Below are positions 46,858-59,600 of a DNA stretch of 64,000 bases, in pieces. Position numbers and translations under genes: made by a program. Source of the DNA: Mytilus trossulus (lineage: Eukaryota; Mollusca; Bivalvia; Mytilida; Mytilidae); the NCBI RefSeq assembly GCF_036588685.1, contig NC_086378.1, forward strand, positions 77,827,127-77,891,126, read 5' to 3'. The notes beneath the pieces are model-generated. The model was not told the origin of the DNA, searched no databases, and saw only the letters and a list, made by a program, of their open reading frames with translations. How positions within the stretch are numbered: position 1 is the first letter of the stretch; each line of letters starts with the position of its first letter.

Positions 46858-49286
46858 AAGATATAATTATTATAAGTACATTTTTAATAAAAATTATCTA
46901 ATATTACATATTTGCATACACTTCATCCACCTGCCCTTTGTAAAATTGAGAATGGAAGACTACCATACAATACATGATAAAAGTATTTTTCTAGAAATGA
47001 TATTACAGTATCATTGACATTCTTATACAGACATTGAAATGAGTACTTATGTTGCACCATCCCAAATACTACAAGCCTTATTCATAATCTGTATTACATG
47101 TCATGTGTCATCTTCTGATTAAATTAATGGCAATTTTACTATTTCTTAATTCGCCGCCATTGTTAACATGTGACCCTGCTAAGTATTTGTCTCCCTGGAG
47201 TTATCCAATACAGATTAACGTCAATAAAAATATCATTTATTAACAGATAAAATACTCTTTAATATGATATAAATTGACTACTTAGTTTGAATAAGTCAGT
47301 ATCGACTTGACATTTTTTACCAATAGTCCGAATTATATCGTTGTTTTATTTCATCAAACTCCACATTAATGGCTGATATTAATAAAACCTTGGAAAATGC
47401 TTCATATTTTCAGTCAACAATAAGAACATGATTCTGGGTCCCTTTACAAAGTTGTGTTTGAAGTATTTTTCTACAAAATAAACGGTAAGATTATTTATTA
47501 TGTTTATGAAAAAAACGTTTCACTTTAAAGACGACAACAATAAGATACGAAAAGGATAAGAAATCTTGGGGTCAATCTAAGGTCTTACACAATAAAAATG
47601 TATTTATAAAAGTTGTCAGGCTACAAATATTCTGAAGTATTAAATACTTCTTGCACTTTTCTATAATTATTTGAATACACACATTAATCAGATTACCGTG
47701 GCATAGAACTGCAGGGTAACTTCAGACTGAAATTTGCATATGACACGAAGATCTATTCAGTAATAAGGCAAAGAAAGTTGTAAATTAAGGATAAACAATA
47801 AAAAGTACAACTCTTATAAATCGGTACGCTAGACACGTGTACCGTGTGTATTCGCAAGAATCACCGGTGACCATCGAATCAAATAAGTTAACAAACCTAA
47901 TCAAAAATAAAACGAATAGAAATGTCACCATGAAAAAAGAAAATTCGAAAGAGCTTTGTCAAATCTGGCTGTTTATTTTTCACCTGTGACGGTGATGAAA
48001 AAAATCAACCTACGTATTTTGATATGATGATCATTAGATTTAAAAGATACTATTATGATGCATTAAGTTATCTCCCTCATGAATAGCTCTGATTTCAAAG
48101 GGTGTAAATTTAATGTTGTTCCTTTTTTATCCGAGTTTGGTTATCTAAATGTACGACCAGGAACACCAAACAAAAATGTTTAATGTCTTACTGTTAAGTT
48201 GTTTTTTGATGAGGTTGTTACAAATGTTATAACGAAATATTATCTTTAAAAGTGTAAGCGTATATAGTGACACTCGGAAAATAAGCCGTTAAATGTCTTA
48301 CAAAATAAATATGTTTTTTGTTTTACACATATTTATAATTGTTGTCTGCCTGTAAGTCGATATTAAATGGACACGTCATTAGATTTTTTCGTACTTTGAA
48401 AGGAATTGCAAGCTTATATAGCGCGTAACATTTAGGGCTATACATTTCTGGCATATATGTCAAATAAAAATAGAATTTTATAAATTTAAGAGGATTTTCT
48501 GGAATACTCTCAATAATGAACGCATAACCATTAAAACATGAAAGTAAACTCATAGATAACTGAATTCCTTGAGATCATATTGGTATTGTTTTCAGTGTTA
48601 CTTTAAAATGTAGTTAGATATATATAATATGTATCTGAAATGTACACTATAATGACTATTAGATCATATACATTTAGTATCCAGTATTGGATTTAAAAAT
48701 AGTATTTTACTACCCGGAAATTTTAGAATGGAAGTTATTATTTGATCAAATACATATTAAAAATCGATATTTACAGATATTCAAATGTTATCTCTGAAAT
48801 GAAAATGAAATTATATTGTTTAAAAGACATTTGGACATCACTGTGTTTGTCGGTATTGATTTTTGCTTTATTTTTGATTTAACGTGAATGATATCAAACA
48901 TTTTTTAATAAAAGGTGTTTGATCAAATACCGAAAAGATTTTTTCATTAAAAATGAAGAAGAAAAAAACTTTGTTACAACATTCGTAGAGTATACTCATT
49001 GGTTTAAGCGAATAGAGAAGACTTCTATATAATTACATCGGGTTAGATACTTTTTATTTATTCTAAAAAAAAACCACCTTCGTTTTTGACAAGAAGAAAA
49101 CTTTTTTTTCTCGGGGAAATATTTTTGATAAAGATAAACGTAAAAAAATAAACATAAACAATTAACAAAATGATAAAGAACACACATTGTGTGTGAATTG
49201 CATTACTCCGAAAAGGAATGCAATGCATTTCAACAGTAGTTTTCACTGCTACTTTTGCATAGGTAATATTGCTTAACTTAACATAT

Positions 49287-49652
49287 GTAGTATTTGAAAT
49301 TTACTTTTAGTATTTCGTACTATTTCTTTACTTTAAAATTATTGTAATATTAAGGTACCTGTATTTTACAGTACTTTTTTTTTTTACAGATATTGATTTT
49401 AACTATTAAAAAAAAATTGGTACAGAAATAATACCAACAATAGTCACAATATTCCATGTTTGAATAACGTTATTTGATATAGACAAACTTTCAAAATGCG
49501 TAAAATGTAACGGTGTAACCAAAAATCTGTAATAATCAAATTTCAAGTACAAATGTAGTACTGTAAAATACAGGTACCTATTTTTTTTAGAATATTTTTA
49601 AAGTAACAAAATAGTTCTAAATATTAAAAGAAGATTCCTAGTACTACAGATT
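49287..49652. mobile_element. Long foldback element (MITE-like) with 23-bp perfect inner inverted repeats
   Basis: AGGTACCTGTATTTTACAGT and its next 3 bases (49353-49375) recur exactly inverted at 49557-49579. Outside these, the arms stay imperfectly complementary for a further 65 bp (ACTATTT..TTACTTTAAAA on both sides), so the whole can fold into a long hairpin. No coding frame. Confidence 0.7.
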
Positions 49653-49855
49653 TTTAGTACACGAAGAAGTAGCTGTGTACCAAGTTTAAATAGTGTAAAT
49701 ATACACATAAGTTTTAAAAATCAACTGTATTGAACAAACTTCTTAAAGAATCGCAGTTCGTCTCATTCATTCGAAAAACCCTTAAATGTAAATCAGAACT
49801 AATTCTTATTGAAACTATGCTAAAACGAAATTCACAGCCAAATATTGGGATATAT

Positions 49856-50525
49856 AAAGGCAACAGTAGTATACCGCTGTTCAAAACTCATTAATCCATG
49901 GACAAAAAACTAAATCGGGGTAACAAACTAAAACCGAGGAAACGCATTAAATATAAGAGGAGAACAACGACATAACACCGAAACAGACCAAGCATCAGAC
50001 AAAACACCACGAGAATAACAAATATAACATGAAAACCAAATACATGAATTTGGGATAGACAAGTACCGTGCCACGTCTTATCTCAATATCTCAAAAATAA
50101 GAGAAAACACAAACGACTCAACGTTAAAATTCAACACACAAATAAACGAACAATAATTTAACAATGGCCATCTCCCTGACTTGGTACAGGACACTTTTAA
50201 AGGGGAATAAAAATGGTGGGTTGAACCTGGTTTTGTGGCATGCCAAACCTCGCACTTTAATGGCAAAGTTAAATATAACATTGAGATGACAACATATTAT
50301 TACGGGACTACAATACAGATAAATAGGAGAACATATTAGACAGAGAAAAACATGATTAATAGATAACAAAAAGTATCAGGTTTATAATTCAATACGCGAA
50401 AAACGCGTCTAATCCACACAAAAATCAACAGTGACGACCAGATATAAAAGATCGAAAGTGAAAAAAGTACAAAGTTGTACAGCACTGAAGATCAAAAGTT
50501 GAAAAGGTTTCGCCAAATACGGCAT
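49856..50525 (+). repeat. Dispersed repeat copy 2 (AACAGTAGTATACCGCTGTT family)
   Basis: Direct copy of 46005-46700 with scattered substitutions and small deletions, ending about 100 bp before the gene C start exon. Its insertion so close to the start means it may contribute upstream exon or promoter sequence. Confidence 0.8.
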
Positions 50526-50625
50526 TGTTTTTATGCTTTGAATATGACTGTCTATTCTTTTTCGTCATTTCAAATTTGAGGTTTTTACTCCAAAATAATT
50601 AAATTTTGAATTGCTTTCATCACAG

Positions 50626-50692
50626 ATGTTTCTGAAGATTATTCTGGTATTTATTGTACCTGCAGGGATATGTGCGGTAAAGGCTTATACAA
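50626..50692 (+). CDS. Gene C exon: start codon and signal peptide
   Basis: ATG directly follows the acceptor TTTCATCACAG, so a non-coding exon lies upstream. The 22 codons start M-F-L-K and continue with a hydrophobic core (IILVFIVPAGI) and AVKAYT. Donor A|GTAAGT, phase 1. Confidence 0.85.
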
Positions 50693-53600
50693 GTAAGTAC
50701 CAAATGATCTTGTTTAAAGGATGTGCTTAAGTGAAAAAACAAGAATTTAAAATTGTTACTTTAAATCTGAAGAGCATTAGATAAGGAACAAAATAAGCTA
50801 AAATACTGATAGACCATGGAGCACCTTTTCGACATTTTTGATTTTTCCAAGATGGCGGAACAAAGGTGACTGGGACTTTTACCTTACAATTGCATTGGTT
50901 AAAAACAAGAATCTGCTCATATTTTGACAAATGACGTTTTATGAGCCTATAGTTTTGTCTTATATGAATAGAGACATAGGTATTCTGGGTCAAAATATTA
51001 TACATTGTACTGTATAGGAAAAATACAAGGACTCCCAACATTTGACACAAATTCCAAAACCTCACCTAAGAAAACCATTAATTCCAGACATGCAAGTCAC
51101 AGTTTTTATCATTGTATTATTTGACTAGAATTAACAGTACTATTAGGGATTATAGCCTTAGTGATTTTTATTGGTTGCAAAATAAATCATTTGATTTCGT
51201 TTCATGCAAACGCAACCATTAAACCAAATTGTGTTAGCGCTGCCTATCAAAGTGATCAGCACTATTTGTTCTTGCATCAATGGCTTATGGTTTATGCTGA
51301 ATGAGGTTCTTAAATCATATTTAAATGAAAGAGTAGACGACAGTTTTTTTTTTTTAAATCAAGATAACTTATAGAAACACTAAATCAACAATAATAGTGT
51401 TCGCATTACTTCTACAACTGTCTTTCTTTAGAAATGTACAGAAAATTAATAGATCACTAAACAATGCTATGTTTTATAGTTGTAGTTCATATTTAAACAT
51501 TTGTCTTACATCATGTAGCATGATAACTTTGTCAGCAATTATTGAGACGAAGAGATATTTCCCTGCAAATTATTTTCCATTTTCAGTGCCTTGCGCTAGT
51601 TTGACCTCTCCAGACGAAGATCCTTACAATCATAGAGAGGAAATCAAAGATTCTCGTTTATCTTGTAAATACTATAGATGTAACAATGGTAGCTGGGTAG
51701 AGGGATATAGAGGTAAGTAACGTTTCTCTACAACATTGTTGACATGATGGTTGCAGGTGTCACATTTCTAATAAAGAATTCGATGACAGGAAGTAGCAAG
51801 GACAGTAAATGTTCACAATATTTTATGAGATTCCTACTGTTTTTCTTTATTTTTTTCCATTTTCACTTGAAAAGGTATGAAATTTATTCGGGCAACACTT
51901 CTCCAACACCACACACAGTTAACATTAAACATACTAAGGGAAACCCAATACATAGATGTTAAGTTTTTATGAATTCCTTCTGCTCATGGTTGCAGCCGAT
52001 CGAGAGGAAGAATAAATCCTACATCGAAAACAATAATCGAACAAATAAAATCAAATAATAAATAAAAGAGTTCAAATCAATCCTAAGGAATATATCTTGT
52101 TTAGATGCTCATAGTACAACTAAAAAGAAAATATGAAAAATGTGCTGGAAATTGTTGACAATAGCTGAAAGTGGTTGGACATGCCTTAACTTGGTAAACT
52201 TTTTTTTTGTAAACTGTGAAAGATTTACGTACAACTTGAAACAGATGTATTTTTTGCATATATGGGTGTTTGGACATACTACTGAATTGATATCATTACA
52301 AATTTCTGTTTTAACAAGCAAGTATACATTAAACATCCGTTGTTCGTTGTGGTATGGCTTTCATAACACATAGCTTGTCGTGAGAATGTTTGTTTTAGCT
52401 CACCTGGCCCTAAAGGCCAAGTGAGCTTTTCCCATCACTTGGCGACCGTTGTCCGTCGTTGTTCGTCGTCGTCTGTTAACATTTACAAAAATCTTCTCCT
52501 CTGAAACTTATGGGCCAAATCATATCAAACTTGGCCACAACCATTATTGGAGTATATAGTTTTAAAAATGTTTTCGGTGATCAGGCCAACCTATCAAGAT
52601 GGCCGCCATGGCTTTAAATAGAACATAGGGGTAGATTGTGGCTTATATCTCTGTAATCAGCATTTAGAGCAAATCTGACAGAGTAAAATTGTTTATGAGG
52701 TCAAGATCTATCTGCCCTGATATTTTCAGATGAATCAGACAACCCGTTATAAGTTTGCTGCCCTGAATTTGTAATTTTAAGGTAAAATTTGCCGTTTTTT
52801 ATTATTATCTTGATAATAATTATAGATAGAGATAAACTGTACGCAGCAATATTTTTTTTTTCGTAAATATTTGTTATCTATTACAAAAATCTTCTCCTCT
52901 GAAACTACTAAAACTTGTCCACAATTATCATTAGGGTATGAAGTTTAAAAAATGTGTCCGGTAACTTTTCCTGCGAACCAAAATGGCCGACACGGCTAAA
53001 AATAAAACATAGGAATAAAATGCAGTTTTTGGCTAAAATCTCAGAAACCAAAGCATTAAGAGCAAATCTGACGGGGATATATTTGTTCGTTAGGTCAAAG
53101 TCTATCTGCCCAGAAATTTTCAGACCAACCAGTCAATTGTTGATTGGGATGCTGCCCCTGACTGGTAATTTTCAGAAAACTTTGCAGCTTTTGGTTATTA
53201 TCTTGAATATTGTTATAGATAGAGATAAACTGTAAACAGCAATAATGTACAGCAAAGTAACCCTACAAATATTTCAACATGATCGAAATGGTCAATTTAC
53301 CCCTTAAAGACAAATCCCTCTATTGTTTATGCGCATATACCAGCGCAACAGTACTATGCCGTCAGCGTTTTATGACGTCGTGGTTTCCGCGAACTCGAAA
53401 AGTTAATGAGAGTTATTCCTCTTTGAGCCGATTGAGAGAGTGAAAACGTTTTGAGTAGATTTTCCGAGAAGAAAATGAAAATTGTTTTTATACAATAGAC
53501 ATGTTCCAGAATTGGATATATAAATTTTATTATGTGAATTAAGTGTATCTGAAACAAACAACAAAACAGCAAATTTAATGATAAAATATATGAATAAAAA

Positions 53601-56600
53601 GAGAGTCAACTATATATATACAGCAAACTAACAACTGTCAAGAAACGAAACAAAAATCTGGATACTCGACAACAAGATGGAGGGGGATAGGACCTTTATC
53701 GGGACTCCGGGATCGGGTGTTTTAAGCTCGGGATCCGGGAATCCTTTTTAACTTTACTTTATTTAAATTCGGGACCTCGGGATTTCGATATTTTTAAGTC
53801 CGGGATTTCGGGATTGGCCAATCATATTATAATATAAAAATAATTTCCATAATTTGCTACGTGTATGGATTTTACTGTTCTATAGAGACAATCTCTTTGG
53901 TAGCCTAGGTTTTAAATTGTATTTACATTTCCACAAATCATTAAGAAAATACGAAAATCATCAATCATGTCATCAACATTCAATGTATCTATAGAATTAG
54001 AAACCTTACGTACCTATATGGATATGGCAAATTGAACATAAGTATTTTGATTGTGTAAGGCGATTACATTTTTACACACATATAATATTCAGATTTCTGA
54101 TAAGCACCAACAAATCAGTAACCCAACGACGCATACGTGTAAAATAAAGTCCATCTAGAGAAGTTAACAGTTACGCTTCTAACATTGTAGCTTTTTGTTT
54201 TGACCACTCCCGAGTATGATCCAATTTGCCAAATTTTATATTTATGTACTAGGTGCGTAATTTTTATGTACTAGGTGCGAAATTTTTATATAAAAAAACC
54301 AAAATAATCCTGCCTGTGTTTAAAAGTTGTCGGAAGGAAAAATTAAAGAGGAATGCATATGAAAAAAGAATGTGTCCAAAGTACACGGATGCCCAACTCA
54401 CACTATCATTTTCCATGTTCAATGGACAGTGATATTGGGTAAAATAATCTAATTTGGCATTAAAATTAGAAAGATCATGTCATAAGCTTCATGTTTACTA
54501 AGTTTCAAGTTGATTGGACTTCAGCTTCATAAAAAAACTACCTTGACCAAAAACTTTAACCTGAAACTTGTACTTTCATTTTCTATGTTCAGTGGGCCTT
54601 GAAATTAGGATCAAAAGTCAAATTTGGTCGTAAAATTAGAAAGATCATATCATAAGCAACAAGAACTTCAAAAACTACCTTGACCAAAAACTTTAACCTG
54701 AAGCGGGACAGACGGACGGACGGACGAACGAACGGACGCACAGACCAGAAAACATAATGCCCCTCTACTAGTCTATCGTAGGTGGGGCATAAACAATCAA
54801 TAGTTGATTTGAGAAAAAAAAAAGTCGGACTAGGTTCCATTCATAATCACGATATGACAACTGTATGAGTATACTTAGACTGAGTTTCTAGCAATATGAC
54901 GGAATATTTTGATATAATAGATGCCATGGATGAATGATGAAAACAGTAGTATGTTAAATAGACCCCGTTAACACTTGCACGAAATTGAATCGATCTTTTA
55001 AAAGCATCTCTCATTTACGATCTTTTTAGAACTTGTGATTTTAATTTAGTATACATTGCAATCCTAAAATAATCGGTCATTTCGTTAAAAAAAACCTCGT
55101 AGTAAATAGAATAAGGAAATATTTGGTTCATTAGATGTGCTTCTGCATTTATTAATTATTTTTTGATTAATATGTCATAAGTCCTTTTAAAAACAAAGAA
55201 ATGTCAGAATAATTTTACTTATAACGGTCATTTTGTTTGAAGATGAGGAATTTACAGAAAATAATTTAAAAAAAAATGATAATGAATAAATACAATTGAA
55301 ATGATAGTTTTTAAAATGTGCACCGATTAACACACGTTTGTTTAGCGAATACGGAACGAATAAGTAAAGGTATCAGTCGAGCACTGAAACGGGCCCCGTA
55401 CAAGGTCAGGAGCTTGTAATTACGTTGTTGTCGTTAACGTGTTACATATTTGTTTTTCATTTATTTATTTTTTATTCCTAAATCAAGCCGTTATTTTCTC
55501 GTTTGAATTGTTTTTCATTTGTCATTTCTGGACCTTTTATAGCTTTATATGCATTATGAAATTTGCCCATTGTTGAAGGCCGTACGGTGACCTATTATAA
55601 ATAGTCCCTGTTTCAATTGGTCTCTTGTGGATTTTTGTATTATTTGCTATCATATCTTTATCTTTCAGATAAATGACGCAAATAAACGACGTATACATTT
55701 TTTTTATCTTCATGTTCTGTCAAATCATTTGAGTATACGGATGAAACTCTGAAATCAGTTACTTATAAGAATATATTAAACTGACCATGCGCAGATTTAT
55801 TTTTATATCTACCTAAAACATTTTGAATTGTAGATCGATTTATCTAAGCGTTTAAACTTAAACAAAGATCAAGGTTGCGTTCAATATCGTAGCGGCTACA
55901 TAGGGCTACGTATATTTATGACTATTTAACATGTAGCTAGCCTAGCTGCTACATAGATATTGATTGCTGCTAGCCTAGCTACTCGTTCATAAGATCAACA
56001 TCTATACTACGTAGCCGCTACGATATTGAACGGAACCCGGTTCATAAAAAAATCAATCTTTTTAAAACTACATTTGGAAGTGGTATTTTTAAGTCCGATC
56101 TTTCCGAGTCATATTTGCAATATCGGCTCCACGATCTTTATTGTTAGGGGTCTTAGATTTATATTGATTTTAAGTTATTATCATCAAAATAAAAAGGAAC
56201 AACATTCTTAACCGCGAAATTAGAATTCATGATATCGAAAGCAAAGGTCTGTCTTGTCTTTCATATATACTTTGACTGAACTATGAAATGATATAACAAA
56301 TGTATTCACTATTTTAAGAAGAATTTCTGTTCAACACATAAGCACTTTAAATAAGTTGAATAGAAGCATAATCCATTCGCGTGTACATTTGTTCAACGCA
56401 TTATTTTCCAACCACCGCATTTATATTTCGTGTCTGTGAAACTGACTGAAAACTAGTACTGTCACGTGTAAATTAATATGCATTAATAGTAGTTGAAAAC
56501 AAACTAACAACATAACAGCAAATAACGGAACTGTGTTGTCCGTAATTTGTATAGGAATAACGCCCAAAACCGGCAGAACGGTTTTCGACGTTATATTAGA

Positions 56601-59600
56601 ATTGGCGCAATGTATTCCCGCCATTTCAAATTGTTAACCCTTTTGTAGAAATATCTCTTTTTCCATTCCGGTGACCCCATCGTTTTATCTCATGATTTTA
56701 TCTAGAAATAAACAACGCATATTCTGTTGAATACTCATCGAGAAATTATTGGTCAATTTTTTTCAAACATCATTCTTTTATAGTTATTTCACAATAAATA
56801 AAGGCGGGAAAATTATTATAGCACCTTATCGCTATTATTTTCCCCTCAGAAATAGGTAATATTATTTAAATAGTTTGTATTATCAACTTGGTTAGCAGAA
56901 CAAACAAGTTTTATGGGAAACCAACTTTTAAAAAAAATATTACACTGCTATTGACTAGAGGTCCCGATTTCCAAATTCCATGAAAAAGACGGCGTTCTAA
57001 ATCGAAAACGAGGTCGGTGACCCCATTTTTTTATTTGCTTATTTTGAAGCTTTTACCTAACCTAAAGTAAATATAAGATATAAAGAAGATATTATTGGTA
57101 GATCTGAATAGAAGGATTTGTCTTTAAGGAGTTATTGCCCTTTATAGTCAATGTTAAACAATTTTCATTTTTTATTCGTTTATGATATGCACCTAGACCA
57201 AGGTGAGCGACAACTCTTAAATGTGTTGTGATATAAGATATTTTAAGTATTTCTTATTCATATTCATGCAATAATAAATCCTCATTACCCTCCAAATTAT
57301 TATGTTTGTTTTATGGTATTTTTCATTTCAAAAGCATGTGTCTTCAACAACCGATGCTATCCAGCGAATCGGAAATGGACCTCTGGTTGTAATAAACTGA
57401 AGTGCGTTGTAGAAAACAAATCTATGCTAGAAAAAATCTACAAGACAATCATAACATCTCCAGGTAACATTACCTCTTTATTCATATTAAACAATAAGGT
57501 CCACAAACACTATTGCATTTGTGATTAATAGCATTGGTATCCTTTCTCCATAATATATGTATATATGTGTATTGCGTAATTATGCCTTTCCGCAGTCAAT
57601 ATTCACCATTGTAAAACGGCAGATTTCTTAAAGTAGTTCTCATTAAAAGAACTCCGTTTGTAAAGTCTATAATATTCTGTACGTTTTTAATATTACTATC
57701 TTGATAGACTGCGTATTTTGTCCACTATTCAATTACTTTGCTGTCCAATATGTGTTCTACTGAAGGTCCTGAAATAATAATTTTAATTCTAATGAAATGT
57801 TATTTTAGGCAGGAATTTTCACTTAAATGTTCACAACTATATATTCACAACAAACCTAACCCTTAACACGTCCTTTCAATGTATTGCCAAAATAGATTAT
57901 CGCTGTTTTTGGATACATGTAATTGTTCACAATTGCCCAATCACGTGTTTATCTTTTGTGAGGTTTCACCCAGCGATAAATTATATCTGCTTCGTTCCAG
58001 TTTTTGATTGTTGGTGACAATTTGTTCATTTTGTTTGTATACATTGTTTCACATGATTGGTCATTAAATTTATGATGTTTATTTCTACTTGGAAAGTGTC
58101 GACGTTTTTACAATAAGAAACAAAGGTTACCATTGATCATATTTTGTAGAATGTTCCTTCGAGGGCCAATGCAAGAAGAAAGGGTCATCCTGGGAATCAA
58201 ACTGTATAAAATATAGATGTGAATTTAACATAACAAACCATCCTGACGGACCAATATATCGTGAGAACCTAATATCAGAAGCTAGTAAGTAATAATAGCC
58301 AAGATGGTATGCCATTGACCTGCATATATAAGTTTGCAAATAGATTTAAATGATAAATTGCATAATTTGATCTCTCTTTGTACACGAATTCATAAACATG
58401 CATATGTATGGTATGGTATGTTACTGATCGTTAGGAGATATGAAAATGTGTAAAACCCTACATCAACAAATGTATATATATATGTTTGTTACCGACTCTC
58501 AATAATGGAGTTATCATGCATAATTTCTTTTTTGGTTACAGGTTGTAAATGGGGAAGGAAATGCATAAAAGCAGACGAAATTGTCGAAAAGGACTGTCTG
58601 AAGTACAAATGTCATATAGAGTACACCACTGATGACTGGGGCGTCAAACATATCAATCGCCATGTCAGACTTGAGAGTAAAGGTACGTGTACCAATTAGA
58701 TTAATGTTTTTGTGGAGTCATTTCATTTGTTATCTGACGGTTTTGCTAGTCTATATATGCTATATAGACATAACGATAAGTAAAAATGTACCATACAGAA
58801 AATGGTGCCTCCTACATTCCTTTCTAAATCATTTACCATATGGCTCAATATCTTTAATTGTTTTTACATAGGCCGTAATGGTAACGTTTTTTCCTGTAGC
58901 AAAGTCCATATCGTAAACTTGGATATGTATGATAGCTCGTTTCGAAGCTGTGACATTTTCACATATGTGGTTAAATTTTCGGGGTACGAAGTGAGATTAC
59001 TTTTTCCGTAAATTAGCAAACCCCGAACATCCTTTTGTGATGCGGCTCCTTGTGGTTAAATATCCCCTTTTTAACACAATAAGTTCTTTGAAAATTTAAT
59101 ACTTTGAACACATTCAATAGCTCCATAGTTTTTACACATTTATTCCATGTTCCTCTACTTTCCTAATCACCACAAATAATTAAGTTCAGTCATTTGTTAA
59201 AAATAGAAACATGTCCAATATCACTACACATAGATTTTATCTTTACACGTGACTTTTGAGTTCCTCATTTCAAGGCGCATTAGGGATGTTGCCCCATATG
59301 TTTGTAAGGTTATCAAATAAAGATTGAACACATCAAGTCCAATAAGGGAAAAAAATATGGTGATGCTTAACAGACAAATGTCAAACAGATGTTCATCAAT
59401 TGAGAAATATCCGAAGTAGTTTAACTTATAAAAGCAAAGTAATATTGTTTTATCTGACTCAGTGAAGAATTCAAATCTGAGTTATTAGGTATACGATATA
59501 TTTTGTATAAATTGATATTCAAATTCAAGCAAGCAATTAAAATTACCACTTAAAAACAGTGAATGTGCAATATAGTCAATTTTTTTTTTAAATATGTTAA

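Larger units (their letters stand above)
39709..50622. other. Head-to-head intergenic region between genes A and C
   Basis: About 11 kb without a supportable gene. It holds dispersed repeats (40500-40825, 41800-42300, 46005-46700, 49856-50525), the first Penelope-like fragment, a 14-bp tandem repeat and the foldback element. The stretches 43745-46000 and 46860-49286 show only AT-rich sequence and chance frames. The first exon and promoter of gene C should lie somewhere here. Confidence 0.65.
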
